Source: Paraburkholderia adhaesiva (GTDB lineage Bacteria; Pseudomonadota; Gammaproteobacteria; Burkholderiales; Burkholderiaceae). Taken from it: a stretch of DNA of 64,000 nt. Below are positions 49,610 to 59,400 of the stretch, one piece after another. Position 1 is the stretch's first letter, and each line of letters begins with the position of its first letter. The position numbers and the translations under genes are program-made. The notes below the pieces were generated by a model. It had not been told where the DNA came from. It searched no databases and was given only the letters and a program-made list of their open reading frames with translations. The DNA is taken from positions 1,650,501 through 1,714,500 of the forward strand of contig NZ_JAJEJQ010000001.1 of assembly GCF_021390575.1 (NCBI RefSeq), read 5' to 3'.

Positions 49610-51178
49610 TCATTTCAACTGGTACACCGGATCCATCAGCAGTGCTTCGAGATACGCGCGCGCGTTGCTGCCCGCGGCGATCGCATCGACGGGCTCGAGC
49701 GGAAGCACCGCGTGCTGCATCTTCAATTGCGCCGTCAGGCCTGGCACATCGTCTGCGTTCACACCGAATTGCGCAAGCCATGCGTCGAGATCGAAACGCA
49801 TGCTGCCCTGCGCCACGCGCGCGGGGGCGCCCATCCGCGCGTCAGCCTTCATCATCATGCCGGGCCTGCGCACGCGCGTCGGTTCGGTCGCGCGAAACAA
49901 CTGCGCGACGAATTGCTTGCGCGCAAGGAGTGTCGAACTGTTGATCCACATCAATCCACCAGGCCACCCTTTCACATTCGGCGGATCGAACAGCTTCTCG
50001 CCAAGCGAGGCCGCCGTCCGTGCGAAGGGCATCGTTTCGCCATAAGCGACGTCGAATCGCCGCACCGTGCCCGCGATAAACTCCACCGGCGAACTCACCA
50101 TTACCCCGCGATTGCGCTCGTCCCAGAACGCGGGCGTGAGCAGCAGCGCCCGCATGCCCGTCTTGATGTCGTAGCCGCTCGCGCGCAGCGCTTGCGCAAC
50201 CGTCTGGAGTTCGTCGTTGTCGGGGGTATCGGAGACGAACTCGCGCCATAGTTTCGTCGCGATGAAACGTGCAGTCTGCGGCTCGCCGAGCAGGATGTCG
50301 AGCACCTCGTCGCCGTCGAACGCTCCGCTGTGGCCAAGCACCGTCTTCTCGCCATCGTCGTGTTGCCCCGGCCGCCACACGTAGCGCCAGGTATCGGGAT
50401 CGACGCCCCAGCCCGTATAGGCCCTCGCCGCTTCTGTTACGTCGCGCTGCGTGTACTGCCCCTCGCCCAGCGTGAACAGCTCCATCACCTCGCGTGCGAA
50501 GTTCTCGTTGGGCTTGCCCTTGCGATTGCTCGCGCCGTCGAGATAAAGCAGCATCGCCGGATCTTTCGCGACCGCATGCAGCAAGTCGCCGAAACGGCCG
50601 AGCGCGTCGCGCCGTAACAGTGCATTTTGCGCGGCCATTAACTGTGGATCACGCACCTTGTCCTGACCGGACGTGAAGTGGTTGTGCCAGAAGAGCGTCA
50701 TGCGCTCCGTGAACGGTGAAGGCGTGACGAGCATCTCGTGCAGCCACCATGCGCGCAAGTCGTCGTAGCGTTCGCGACGCAGACGCTGTTCGTCGCGACG
50801 CTGGTCCGGTGTCCACGTTGCACGTTGTGCACGTGTCGCGGGTGCATCGGTTGTCCACGAGGGCAGCGGCGTGAGCGCCTCATGACGCGACGACGCGAGC
50901 ACGCGCGCAACCGCTTCGCCGCGCGTGAGTCCGACGTAAGGCGTGACTTCCGCTGTGGTGGGCGCGAAGCCCGTGCGCACGAGCAGGTGGCGAGCGTCGC
51001 CGGGGTCGAGCAGCAGGTCAACGCCTTCCGCCGATAGACGCGCACTCGCCTCATGCGTACGACGGCCGTTCGCTGCGCCGGGTGCGTCGCCAGCCGACGC
51101 TCGCGAGGGCGAGTTGCTCGTGAGCCAGACACCTGCCGCCGCAAGGCGCGACGATGCGATCGACCTGATCGGTTTCAT
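49610..51178 (-). CDS. DUF1800 domain-containing protein
   Basis: This 522-residue protein belongs to DUF1800. Typical segments are DARHLLVRTGFAPTTAEV, WWLHEMLVTPSPFTERMTLFWHNHFTSG, LLYLDGASNRKGKPNENFAREVMELFTLGEGQYTQRDV and FDPPNVKGWPGGLMWINSSTLLAR. The N-terminus (MKPIRSIASSRLAAAGVWL) is signal-like. The start at 51178 was chosen over an upstream in-frame one at 51226; a GGGA lies just before it. Function is unknown. It is the upstream partner of the DUF1501 gene. Confidence 0.9.
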   Translation of the reverse strand: MKPIRSIASSRLAAAGVWLTSNSPSRASAGDAPGAANGRRTHEASARLSAEGVDLLLDPGDARHLLVRTGFAPTTAEVTPYVGLTRGEAVARVLASSRHEALTPLPSWTTDAPATRAQRATWTPDQRRDEQRLRRERYDDLRAWWLHEMLVTPSPFTERMTLFWHNHFTSGQDKVRDPQLMAAQNALLRRDALGRFGDLLHAVAKDPAMLLYLDGASNRKGKPNENFAREVMELFTLGEGQYTQRDVTEAARAYTGWGVDPDTWRYVWRPGQHDDGEKTVLGHSGAFDGDEVLDILLGEPQTARFIATKLWREFVSDTPDNDELQTVAQALRASGYDIKTGMRALLLTPAFWDERNRGVMVSSPVEFIAGTVRRFDVAYGETMPFARTAASLGEKLFDPPNVKGWPGGLMWINSSTLLARKQFVAQLFRATEPTRVRRPGMMMKADARMGAPARVAQGSMRFDLDAWLAQFGVNADDVPGLTAQLKMQHAVLPLEPVDAIAAGSNARAYLEALLMDPVYQLK

Positions 51179-51319
51179 GCCGTCCCGGGTAAAAGTGAGC
51201 ACGCGAGTCACAGCGGCAGCTCGCACACAATGACTCTAGCCGCTTAACGGACGATCCGGAACGGATGTTGACTGCGCAATTGCTACGGAATTTTTCAGTG
51301 ATGTGCCAGAGCGGCGGCG

Positions 51320-51661
51320 TCAGCGCTTGTAGAGTTCGCGGACCGCGTCCTCGATATGCTGGCGCAGGAGGCGACGCTCTTCGGGCGTCATGTGGCCGTC
51401 GCGGCGTCGCTCGTCGAGATCGGGAGGAACGCCGGGTGTGCGCGGATTGGGATCGGATGCGGGACGCCCGGGCGGGTCATTGTGCAAGCGCTGCCCGGTC
51501 GACTTGTAGCCTGCGGAATGGGAGGTCGGGCGAGGACGGTCGAACCGGTCAGCGGAAGGTTGGGCGCTGGCCTGGACCGAATCCAATGCGGCCACGACGC
51601 CACCGGCCAACGCCAGTGCAATCATGGTGAGGCGCATTGTCGGCCTGCCCCCTCCCTTCAT
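51320..51661 (-). CDS. Small exported protein of unknown function
   Basis: This 113-residue protein has an N-terminal signal (MRLTMIALALAGGVVAALDSVQASA within the first 35 residues) and a mature part rich in Arg, Pro and Asp. It ends MTPEERRLLRQHIEDAVRELYKR, a helical segment seen in many small betaproteobacterial exported proteins. AAGGA sits 7 bases before the ATG at 51661; an inner ATG at 51637 is an alternative. It lies upstream of the DUF1800 gene on the same strand and is divergent from ompR. Confidence 0.65.
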   Translation of the reverse strand: MKGGGRPTMRLTMIALALAGGVVAALDSVQASAQPSADRFDRPRPTSHSAGYKSTGQRLHNDPPGRPASDPNPRTPGVPPDLDERRRDGHMTPEERRLLRQHIEDAVRELYKR

Positions 51662-51825
51662 TATGTTTCCTTCGTGACGCGGCAAACGGCTACCTCGAAA
51701 GCGTGCGGACCCGCGTTGACGCGGAAGACAATTAAAAGTCGGGTGAAGTATCTACCGAACGGCCGCATTCCGTAAAGCAGTCTATCCGTCAGCCTTTAAT
51801 GACGTGGCACAGGCTGGGTAAATCT

Positions 51826-51841
51826 TGTAACCGACTGTAAC
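51826..51841 (+). promoter_or_regulatory. Tandem OmpR-type box upstream of ompR
   Basis: TGTAAC-N4-TGTAAC is a perfect direct repeat with a 10-bp period. Its complement GTTACA-N4-GTTACA is the OmpR consensus known from enterobacteria. It lies 53 bp before the ompR ATG (51895) and directly before a -10-like GATAAT (51844-51849). Autoregulation is the obvious inference. Confidence 0.6.
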
Positions 51842-51894
51842 CTGATAATTGGTGCAAACTCGCACCACGATCCAATCGCGATAAGATGCCAGGC

Positions 51895-52620
51895 ATGGAA
51901 ACCAAAAACCCATCCAAAATCCTCGTCGTCGACGACGATCCGCGGCTGCGCGATCTGCTGCGGCGTTATCTCGGCGAACAAGGCTTCAATGTTTACGTCG
52001 CCGAAAACGCACCCGCGATGAACAAGCTGTGGGTGCGCGAGCGTTTCGACCTGCTGGTGCTCGATCTCATGCTTCCGGGCGAGGACGGCTTGTCAATCTG
52101 CCGTCGCCTGCGCGGCAGCAATGATCGCACGCCGATCATCATGCTCACGGCGAAGGGTGAGGACGTGGACCGCATCGTCGGTCTGGAAATGGGCGCCGAC
52201 GACTATCTGCCAAAGCCGTTCAATCCACGCGAGCTGGTCGCGCGCATCCATGCAGTGCTGCGCCGCCAGGCGCCGTCGGAACTGCCGGGCGCGCCGTCGG
52301 AAACTACCGAGGTGTTCGAGTTCGGCGAATTTGCACTGAACCTCGCCACACGCACGCTCACCAAAGCTGGTCAGGAGATTCCGCTCACTACTGGCGAGTT
52401 CTCGGTGCTGAAGGTGTTCGCGCGTCATCCGCGTCAGCCGCTTTCGCGCGAAAAGCTCATGGAACTCGCGCGCGGCCGCGAATACGAAGTGTTCGACCGC
52501 AGTCTCGACGTACAAATCTCGCGGCTGCGAAAGCTGATCGAGCCGGATCCCGGCAGCCCGCGCTTCATTCAAACGGTCTGGGGACTCGGCTACGTGTTCA
52601 TCCCCGACGGCGCAGCCTGA
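51895..52620 (+). CDS. ompR: Two-component response regulator OmpR
   Basis: This 241-residue response regulator has an N-terminal receiver (ILVVDDDPRLRDLL; phospho-acceptor Asp57 in LVLDLMLPG; Lys in YLPKPFNPREL). A winged-helix DNA-binding domain follows (LTTGEFSVLKVFARHPRQPLSREKLMELARGREYEVFDRSLDVQISRLRKLIE and the wing FIQTVWGLGYVF). It controls porin and osmotic genes in relatives. An in-frame ATG three codons upstream (51886) is possible; METKNPSK is the usual start. It is followed by envZ after 45 bp. Confidence 0.95.
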   Translation: METKNPSKILVVDDDPRLRDLLRRYLGEQGFNVYVAENAPAMNKLWVRERFDLLVLDLMLPGEDGLSICRRLRGSNDRTPIIMLTAKGEDVDRIVGLEMGADDYLPKPFNPRELVARIHAVLRRQAPSELPGAPSETTEVFEFGEFALNLATRTLTKAGQEIPLTTGEFSVLKVFARHPRQPLSREKLMELARGREYEVFDRSLDVQISRLRKLIEPDPGSPRFIQTVWGLGYVFIPDGAA

Positions 52621-52665
52621 CCCGTCTGGATGTCTGCCATTCCTTTGTCTGACAGGAAAGGGCCC

Positions 52666-54015
52666 ATGCGGATTGACCGGCGTCTGCTGACGCTTGCGTT
52701 CGGCGACCTGTTCTGGCGTACCTTCCTGCTGATCGCACTCCTCATTGCGGTCAGTCTTGCGGCGTGGTTCCAGAGTTTTCGCGTGATCGAGCGGGAGCCG
52801 CGCGCGCAGCGCGTGGCCCTGCAGCTCGTCGCGATCGTCAAGCTCACACGCACCGCCCTGCTCTATTCCGATCCCGACCTGCGCCGCGCGCTGCTGCAGG
52901 ACCTGGAGAGCAATGAAGGCGTGCGCGTCTACCCGCGCGAAACCACCGACAAATACAAGCTCCAGCCCGACGAGTCGCTCAACCGGCTCATCGAGCACGA
53001 CATCCGCGGACGCCTCGGCGACGACACGGTCATCGCCCAGTCGGTGAACGATATTCCTGGCGTCTGGATCAGCTTCAAAATCGACGATGACGATTACTGG
53101 GTCGCGCTCGACCGCGAGCAGCTCGATAACGTCACGGGCCTGCAATGGGTCGGATGGGGGGTGTCGGCGCTTGCGCTTTCGCTGTTCGGCGCGGCGTTCA
53201 TCACGAGCCTCGTGAACCGGCCTTTCGCGCGGCTCGCGATGTCGGCGCGCATGGTCGGCTCCGGCCAGTCGCCTGCGCCATTGCCGGAGAGCGGCATGGG
53301 CGTGGCCGCGGAAACCAATCGAAGCTTCAACCAGATGGTGCGCGACCTCGAACAACTCGAGGCCGATCGCGCGCTCATGCTCGCGGGCATCTCGCACGAT
53401 CTGCGGACACCGCTCGCGCGGCTGCGGCTCGAGACGGAGATGAGTCCGTCCGACGAGTCGACCAAGGAGGCGATGATCGACGACATCGAGCAGATGGACT
53501 TGATCATCGGACGCTTCCTCGACTATGCGCGTCCGGTCCAGCGCCTGCCCGAGCGCGTCGACCTCTCCGTGATCGCGAGTGAAATGGCCGCGCGCCTCGC
53601 GAGCGAAGACGGCGTGCGAATGATCACGCGCCTTGCGCCGACCGCGCTGATCGAAGCCGACGACACCGACATGCGCCGCGTGGTCGGCAACCTGATCGAG
53701 AACGCGCGTAAGTACGGTGCGAGCGAAACGGACGGCATTCCACACATCATGCTCGAGACGCGCGTTTCGCATTCGCGGGTCGAGCTTTCGGTCGTCGATG
53801 AAGGTCCTGGCATTCCCGAAGATCAGATCGCGCTCGTCACGCGACCGTTTTATCGCGTCGACAACGCCCGCACTCAGGCCAACGGCACCGGCCTCGGCAT
53901 GGCGATCGTGCAGCGGCTCGTGGGTCGCTACCGTGGCGCGCTGCGCTTGCGCAACCGCATGCCCGGCCCCGGCCTCGAAGTGACAATCGAATTTCCGCTC
54001 GCCAAGGGCGTGTAA
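52666..54015 (+). CDS. envZ: Osmosensing histidine kinase EnvZ
   Basis: This 449-residue membrane sensor kinase has two transmembrane segments (about 18-40 and 160-185) flanking a periplasmic domain, then a HAMP linker (NRPFARLAMSARMVGSG). The H-box is AGISHDLRTPLARLR with His244, the N-box GNLIENARKYG, and G-boxes VDEGPGIPED and GTGLGMAIVQ. It phosphorylates OmpR. The start at 52666 has AGGAAAGGG just upstream; an in-frame ATG at 52630 lies too close to the ompR stop. The pair forms one operon. Confidence 0.95.
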   Translation: MRIDRRLLTLAFGDLFWRTFLLIALLIAVSLAAWFQSFRVIEREPRAQRVALQLVAIVKLTRTALLYSDPDLRRALLQDLESNEGVRVYPRETTDKYKLQPDESLNRLIEHDIRGRLGDDTVIAQSVNDIPGVWISFKIDDDDYWVALDREQLDNVTGLQWVGWGVSALALSLFGAAFITSLVNRPFARLAMSARMVGSGQSPAPLPESGMGVAAETNRSFNQMVRDLEQLEADRALMLAGISHDLRTPLARLRLETEMSPSDESTKEAMIDDIEQMDLIIGRFLDYARPVQRLPERVDLSVIASEMAARLASEDGVRMITRLAPTALIEADDTDMRRVVGNLIENARKYGASETDGIPHIMLETRVSHSRVELSVVDEGPGIPEDQIALVTRPFYRVDNARTQANGTGLGMAIVQRLVGRYRGALRLRNRMPGPGLEVTIEFPLAKGV

Positions 54016-54180
54016 TCCGGGGACGCGGCGGCCCACTTCACTGCCTCACACGGGCCGCATTCTCGTGCGGCGAACGTCGCCCTGGAGCTAACGACGCAAC
54101 AAGCGTGCGGCGGCTTCGAATAGCGCGATCGCGTTCGTCAGGGCCATCCTGCCGGTCACTCTCTCACCAGGAGCTGACGC

Positions 54181-54738
54181 ATGAAAACCGTGGGCGACAA
54201 ACTCGAAGCCTTCACCGTCACCGCAGCGAAGCCGGGATTCAATCATCCAGAAGAAAACGGCGAGTCGGCGTTTCAGGAAATCACCGAGCAGACATTCGCG
54301 ACGAAGTGGAAAGTCATCTACTTCTATCCGAAGGACTTCACGTCTGACTGCGCCACGGAAATCGTCGGATTCGCGCGGTTACGCAAAGAGTTCGAGGCTC
54401 GTGACACTATGCTGATAGGCGGCAGTTGCGACAACGAGCACGTAAAGCTCGCGTGGCGCCGCGAAGACAAGGACCTCGACCGCCTGAACCACTTCTCGTT
54501 CGGCGATGTGAAAGGCGAACTGATCGACATGCTCGGCGTACGCGACAAGGACGAAGGTGTGGCGCTGCGCGCCACCTTTGTCGTCGATCCCGACAATACG
54601 ATCCAGCACGTCAGCGTGGACAATCTGAACGTCGGGCGTAATCCCGACGAAATCCTGCGAGTCCTCGACGCCCTGCAGACAGGGCAGATGTGCCTGAGCG
54701 GACGTCCCGTCGGCGGCACCACGCTTCAGGTGCGATAA
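54181..54738 (+). CDS. Peroxiredoxin, AhpC/TSA type
   Basis: This 185-residue thiol peroxidase reduces H2O2 and organic peroxides. The active-site pattern P-x3-T-x2-C is present as PKDFTSDC with peroxidatic Cys57. A single C-terminal cysteine in LQTGQMCLSG could be the resolving one. ATFVVDPDNTIQHVSVDNLNVGRNPDEILRVLDALQ is typical AhpC. The residues around Cys57 (DCATE) differ from the common VCPTE. A GGAG ribosome site precedes the ATG. It is monocistronic; no ahpD or ahpF adjoins it. Confidence 0.9.
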   Translation: MKTVGDKLEAFTVTAAKPGFNHPEENGESAFQEITEQTFATKWKVIYFYPKDFTSDCATEIVGFARLRKEFEARDTMLIGGSCDNEHVKLAWRREDKDLDRLNHFSFGDVKGELIDMLGVRDKDEGVALRATFVVDPDNTIQHVSVDNLNVGRNPDEILRVLDALQTGQMCLSGRPVGGTTLQVR

Positions 54739-54876
54739 CGCGTTGGTGTGGTAGCTACGTGAGCCGCTGGCGGATTGTCGCTTCGAATTCCCATTTCCAT
54801 TCGAACGTCGATTCTTCGGCCGCAGGTATTCAGGAATACGAAATCATGCGCGAACCCCGGTCACAAAACCGGAGGC

Positions 54877-54901
54877 GCGCGCCGTCACATCGTCGGCGCG
54901 C
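54877..54901. other. GC-rich stem-loop between the convergent peroxiredoxin and ispF genes
   Basis: GCGCGCCG and CGGCGCGC pair over 8 bp with a 9-nt loop, 13 bp before the ispF stop on the other strand. It has no T tract. It may be a weak bidirectional terminator. Confidence 0.4.
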
Positions 54902-54913
54902 TTGTCGCGCGCA

Positions 54914-55393
54914 TCAAGCGCGCATGAGCAGCACGGCGGCCTGCGCCTCGATGCCCTCGCCCCGGCCCAGATAGCCGAGCTTTTCATTCGTCTTCGCCTT
55001 CACGTTGACGCGATCGAGCGGCAGCTTCAGATCTTCGGCGATATTCGCACGCATCGCGTCGATATGCGGTGCGAGCTTCGGCGCCTGCGCGATCACGGTG
55101 CTGTCCACGTTGACGAGCGCGAATCCCGCTTCCTCGACACGTCGCAGGCACTCGCGCAGCAGCACGCGGCTGTTCGCGCCATAGAAGTTCTTGTCGGTGT
55201 CGGGAAAATGCCGGCCGATGTCGCCAAGCGCGGCGGCGCCGAAAAGCGCGTCGGTGATCGCGTGCAGGAGCACGTCGGCGTCCGAGTGACCGAGCAGTCC
55301 GCGCTCATACGGCACCGTCACGCCGCCAATGATGAGCGGGCGTCCCGGCACCAGCGCGTGCACGTCGTAGCCTTGTCCGATTCTGAGGTCCAT
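54914..55393 (-). CDS. ispF: 2-C-methyl-D-erythritol 2,4-cyclodiphosphate synthase
   Basis: This 159-residue enzyme makes the cyclodiphosphate in the MEP isoprenoid pathway. The zinc ligands are in GYDVHAL and [15 protein letters not shown] (Asp8, His10 and His42-type positions). [10 protein letters not shown] and [25 protein letters not shown] complete the signature. It is 43 bp after ispD on the same strand, which makes the expected ispD-ispF pair acting at steps 3 and 5 of the pathway. Confidence 0.97.
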   Translation of the reverse strand: MDLRIGQGYDVHALVPGRPLIIGGVTVPYERGLLGHSDADVLLHAITDALFGAAALGDIGRHFPDTDKNFYGANSRVLLRECLRRVEEAGFALVNVDSTVIAQAPKLAPHIDAMRANIAEDLKLPLDRVNVKAKTNEKLGYLGRGEGIEAQAAVLLMRA

Positions 55394-55436
55394 GGGTGGG
55401 GTTATCCGTGTTGGTTATCGTCGCGCGCCGAGCCGC

Positions 55437-56150
55437 TCAACCGCCCGACGGCCGGTTGAGAATCGCTTCCGCAAGCGCGAAATCTTCGGGGTACGTCACT
55501 TTGAAATTGCGCAGGCTGCCCTGCACGAGGCGCGGCGAATGACCGAGCCATTCGATCGCGCTCGCCTCGTCGGTGAGATCGTGGCCGTCCTGCTGCGCGC
55601 GCTCGATGGCCGTGCGCAACATGCCAATGCGGAACATCTGCGGCGTTTGCGCCTGCCAGAGTCCGTCGCGGGCTTCGGTGCGGGCGATGCGCGGCGCGCT
55701 GCCCTCCGGATCGACACGTTTGAGCGTATCGGCAACGGGCAACGCCATGATCCCGCCCACCGCATCGTCCTTCACGGCGTCGACGAGCGACCGGATCAAC
55801 GCGGGTGTGATGCCGGGGCGCGCCGCGTCGTGCACGAGCACCCAGTCGTCATCGCGCGCGCCGAACTCGGCGAGCGCGGCGAGGCCGTTGTAGACCGACG
55901 CCTGGCGCGACGCGCCGCCACAGCGACGCACGGCGAAGCGCAGACCGCCGAAGCGGCGCGCGTCGAAGTGTCCGTCGTCGGGAGCGATCACGACGAGCGT
56001 CTGGGAGAATTCGCTGCAGGCGTCGAAGGCGGCGAGCGTATAGTGCAAAAGGTCGCGGCCGGCGACCATCCGGTACTGCTTCGGCATGGCCGAGCCGGAA
56101 CGGCTGCCGGTGCCGGCGCACGGAATCAGGGCAAACAGGCGTGGTGTCAC
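55437..56150 (-). CDS. ispD: 2-C-methyl-D-erythritol 4-phosphate cytidylyltransferase
   Basis: This 237-residue enzyme couples CTP to MEP. The N-terminal CTP loop is [36 protein letters not shown] is the metal and nucleotide site, [11 protein letters not shown] and [12 protein letters not shown] are conserved, and [15 protein letters not shown] is near the end. I placed the start at GTG 56150 ([12 protein letters not shown] follows), where homologues begin. An in-frame ATG at 56174 would add eight unconserved residues. It is divergent from mfd. Confidence 0.95.
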   Translation of the reverse strand: MTPRLFALIPCAGTGSRSGSAMPKQYRMVAGRDLLHYTLAAFDACSEFSQTLVVIAPDDGHFDARRFGGLRFAVRRCGGASRQASVYNGLAALAEFGARDDDWVLVHDAARPGITPALIRSLVDAVKDDAVGGIMALPVADTLKRVDPEGSAPRIARTEARDGLWQAQTPQMFRIGMLRTAIERAQQDGHDLTDEASAIEWLGHSPRLVQGSLRNFKVTYPEDFALAEAILNRPSGG

Positions 56151-56482
56151 GGTGATGCAAGCCGTATGAGTCAAAGTAAGGGACGGATTTTATAATAGAT
56201 GCTTTGCCCGCACGGCGGACGCACGCAGAAGCACGCGCAAGCGCGTAACGAGAAGCGCGCAAGCGCGTAACGCCGGGCCGTTTCAGCCCCTTGCCACGGC
56301 AAGGCGCGAAATGGGCCCGCATGCGCCTGAACCGCCGGACGGCCGTCGATACTGTCGCCCGGCGCGCACATGCCCGCCGGGCGGACCCGCTGGATTCGCG
56401 CCTCGACGCTGTCACCCAGGCCAGGAGCCAGGCTAATAGCCGGGCCAACACCTGGGCCACCGAGAAGGCCAACCTGTCGCCT
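56151..56482. other. Divergent intergenic region between ispD and mfd
   Basis: The 332-bp gap has a perfect TATAAT at 56191-56196 on the plus strand, embedded in TTTTATAATA so that minus-strand -10 matches overlap it. No good -35 accompanies either direction. A 17-bp direct repeat lies in the predicted mfd leader. No gene is supported here. Confidence 0.5.
56234..56272. repeat. Two 17-bp direct repeats, each self-complementary, in the mfd leader
   Basis: CGCGCAAGCGCGTAACG occurs at 56234-56250 and again at 56256-56272 (period 22 bp). Each copy contains CGCGC-AA-GCGCG, so RNA or DNA hairpins are possible. They lie 210-250 bp before the mfd ATG. Confidence 0.55.
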
Positions 56483-59400
56483 ATGTCCGATATCGCCGCT
56501 TCGTCGCAGTCTCCGTCCCCCGTCGCCGTCGTCAAGCCGGGGCAGCGCTACGCCTTCGACGGCACGCACGGTTCGTCCGATGCGTTGCTGATCGCCCGCT
56601 ACCGTGAGGCGTCGCGGGCGAGCGCGCCGCTCATCGCCGTCATCTGCGCGAGCGCGGTCGACGCGCAGCGGCTCGCCCAGGAGATCCCGTTTTTCGCACC
56701 CGAGGCGCGTGTGCGCCTCCTGCCCGACTGGGAAACGCTCCCCTACGACACGTTCTCGCCGCACCAGGACCTCGTCTCCGAGCGGCTCGCGACGCTGCAC
56801 GATCTGGGCGAAGGCCGCTGCGACATCCTGCTGGTTCCGGCCACGACGGCGCTTTACCGCATGCCGCCCGCCTCCTTTCTCGCGGCGTACACGTTCTCGT
56901 TTGCGCAAGGCCAGCGGCTCGACGAGGCGAAGCTCAAATCGCAACTGACGCTCGCGGGCTACGAGCACGTGAGCCAGGTCGTGCGGCCCGGCGAATACTG
57001 CGTGCGCGGCTCGCTGATCGACCTCTTCCCGATGGGCTCGCCGCTGCCGTACCGCATCGACCTGTTCGACGACCAGGTCGACTCGATCCGGGCATTCGAC
57101 CCCGACAGCCAGCGCAGCCTCTATCCGGTGAAGGACGTGCGGCTCCTGCCGGGCCGCGAGTTCCCGTTCGACGAGGCCTCGCGAACGGCGTTCCGCAGCC
57201 GCTGGCGCGAGGTGTTCGAAGGCGACCCGAGCCGCGCGACGGTCTACAAGGACATCGGCAACGGCGTGCCGTCGGCGGGCATCGAGTATTACCTGCCGCT
57301 CTTCTTCGAAGAAACCGCGACGCTGTTTCACTATCTGCCCGCGGACGCCCAGCTTGTGTTCTCGGGCGACCTGGATGCCTCGATCCGCCGCTTCTCGGCC
57401 GACACGAAACAGCGCTACAACTTCCTTTCGCACGACCGCGAACGGCCGATTCTCGAGCCGCAGCGCCTCTTCCTCACCGAAGACGACTTTTTTACGTTCG
57501 CGAAGCCGTTCGCGCGCCTCGTGCTACCGGCGGCGAGCGCGGGCGGCTGGGCGAATGCACTGCCGAACCTCGCGATCGACCGCCACGCCGACGACCCGCT
57601 CGCCGCGCTGCGCGGGTATCTCGGCACGACGAAGAACCGCGTGCTGTTCGCGGTGGAGTCGGCTGGCCGCCGTGAGACGATCGCGCAACTGCTCGCGGAC
57701 AACCACCTTCGGCCCGCCTCCGCGGACAGCTATGAGGACTGGCTTACGTCCGACGAGCGCTTCGTACTGGGCGTCGCGGCACTCTCGACGGGCTTCGCGC
57801 TCGCCGGTGAAGCGCTCGCCATCATCACGGAAACCGAGCTGTACGGGCCGCTTGCACGCCGCGCCGGACGCCGCCGCCAGGAACAGGCGAGCAACGTCGA
57901 TTCGATGGTGCGCGATCTTTCCGAACTGAAAGTCGGCGATCCGGTCGTGCACGCACAGCACGGCATCGGCCGCTATCACGGCCTCGTGACGATGGACCTC
58001 GGCGAAGGCGACACCGAATTCCTGCACCTCGAATATGCAAGCGGCAGCAAGCTGTACGTGCCCGTGTCGCAGCTGCATGTGATCTCGCGCTACAGCGGCG
58101 CCGATCCAGACAATGCACCGCTGCACGCGCTCGGCTCGGGCCAGTGGGAAAAAGCGCGCCGCAAGGCCGCGCAACAGATCCGCGACACCGCAGCCGAATT
58201 GCTCAACCTCTACGCGCGGCGTGCCGCGCGCGAGGGCCATGCGTTCAAGCTCGATCCGCGCGACTACGTCAAGTTCGCGGAGAGCTTCGGCTTCGAGGAA
58301 ACACCAGACCAGGCGGCGGCGATTGCGGCCGTCATCGGCGACATGACGAGCGGCAAGCCGATGGACCGCCTAGTGTGCGGCGACGTCGGCTTCGGCAAGA
58401 CCGAAGTGGCGCTGCGCGCGGCCTTCATCGCCGTGATGGGCGGCAAGCAGGTCGCGATCCTCTCGCCTACGACGCTGCTCGCCGAGCAGCACACCCAGAC
58501 CTTCACCGACCGCTTCTCCGAGTGGCCCGTGCGCATCGCCGAACTCTCGCGATTCAAGACCGGGAAGGAAGTCAACACGGCGATCGGACAGATCAACGAC
58601 GGCACCGTCGACATCGTCATCGGCACGCACAAGCTGCTTTCGTCAGACGTGCAGTTCAAACGGCTCGGGCTCGTGATCATCGACGAGGAACACCGCTTCG
58701 GCGTGCGCCAGAAGGAAGCGCTGAAAGCGCTGCGTGCGGAAGTCGACGTGCTCACGCTGACCGCGACACCGATCCCGCGTACGCTCGGCATGGCGCTCGA
58801 AGGGCTGCGCGATTTTTCGGTGATTGCGACTGCGCCACAGAAACGCCTCGCCATCAAGACGTTCGTGCGCCGCGAAGAAGACAGCGTGATTCGCGAAGCA
58901 ATGCTGCGCGAACTCAAGCGCGGCGGCCAGGTGTACTTCCTGCACAACGAAGTCGAGACGATCGAGAACCGCCGCGCGATGCTCGAAGCGCTCGTGCCCG
59001 AGGCGCGCATCGCGGTCGCGCACGGCCAGATGCACGAGCGCGAACTCGAAGCCGTGATGCGCGACTTCGTCGCGCAGCGCGCGAACGTGCTCCTGTGCAC
59101 GACGATCATCGAGACCGGCATCGACGTGCCGACTGCGAACACGATCCTCATCCATCGCTCCGATAAATTCGGCCTCGCGCAATTGCACCAGCTGCGCGGA
59201 CGCGTCGGACGCTCGCACCACCAGGCTTACGCGTACCTGCTCGTGCACGATCCGCAGGGCCTCACGAAGCAGGCACAGCGCCGCCTCGAAGCGATTCAGC
59301 AGATGGAGGAACTCGGTTCGGGTTTCTATCTCGCGATGCACGACCTCGAAATCCGCGGTACGGGCGAAGTGCTCGGCGACAAGCAGTCGGGCGAGATTCA

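Noticed and set aside
54357..54376. Peroxiredoxin with an altered active site, read as possibly inactive
   Set aside because: The surrounding residues differ from the common VCPTE, but the essential P-x3-T-x2-C pattern with Cys57 is intact, so activity is expected.
56291..56482. A 64-codon N-terminal extension of mfd
   Set aside because: The sequence is unconserved and lacks a ribosome site; the family N-terminus begins at 56483.
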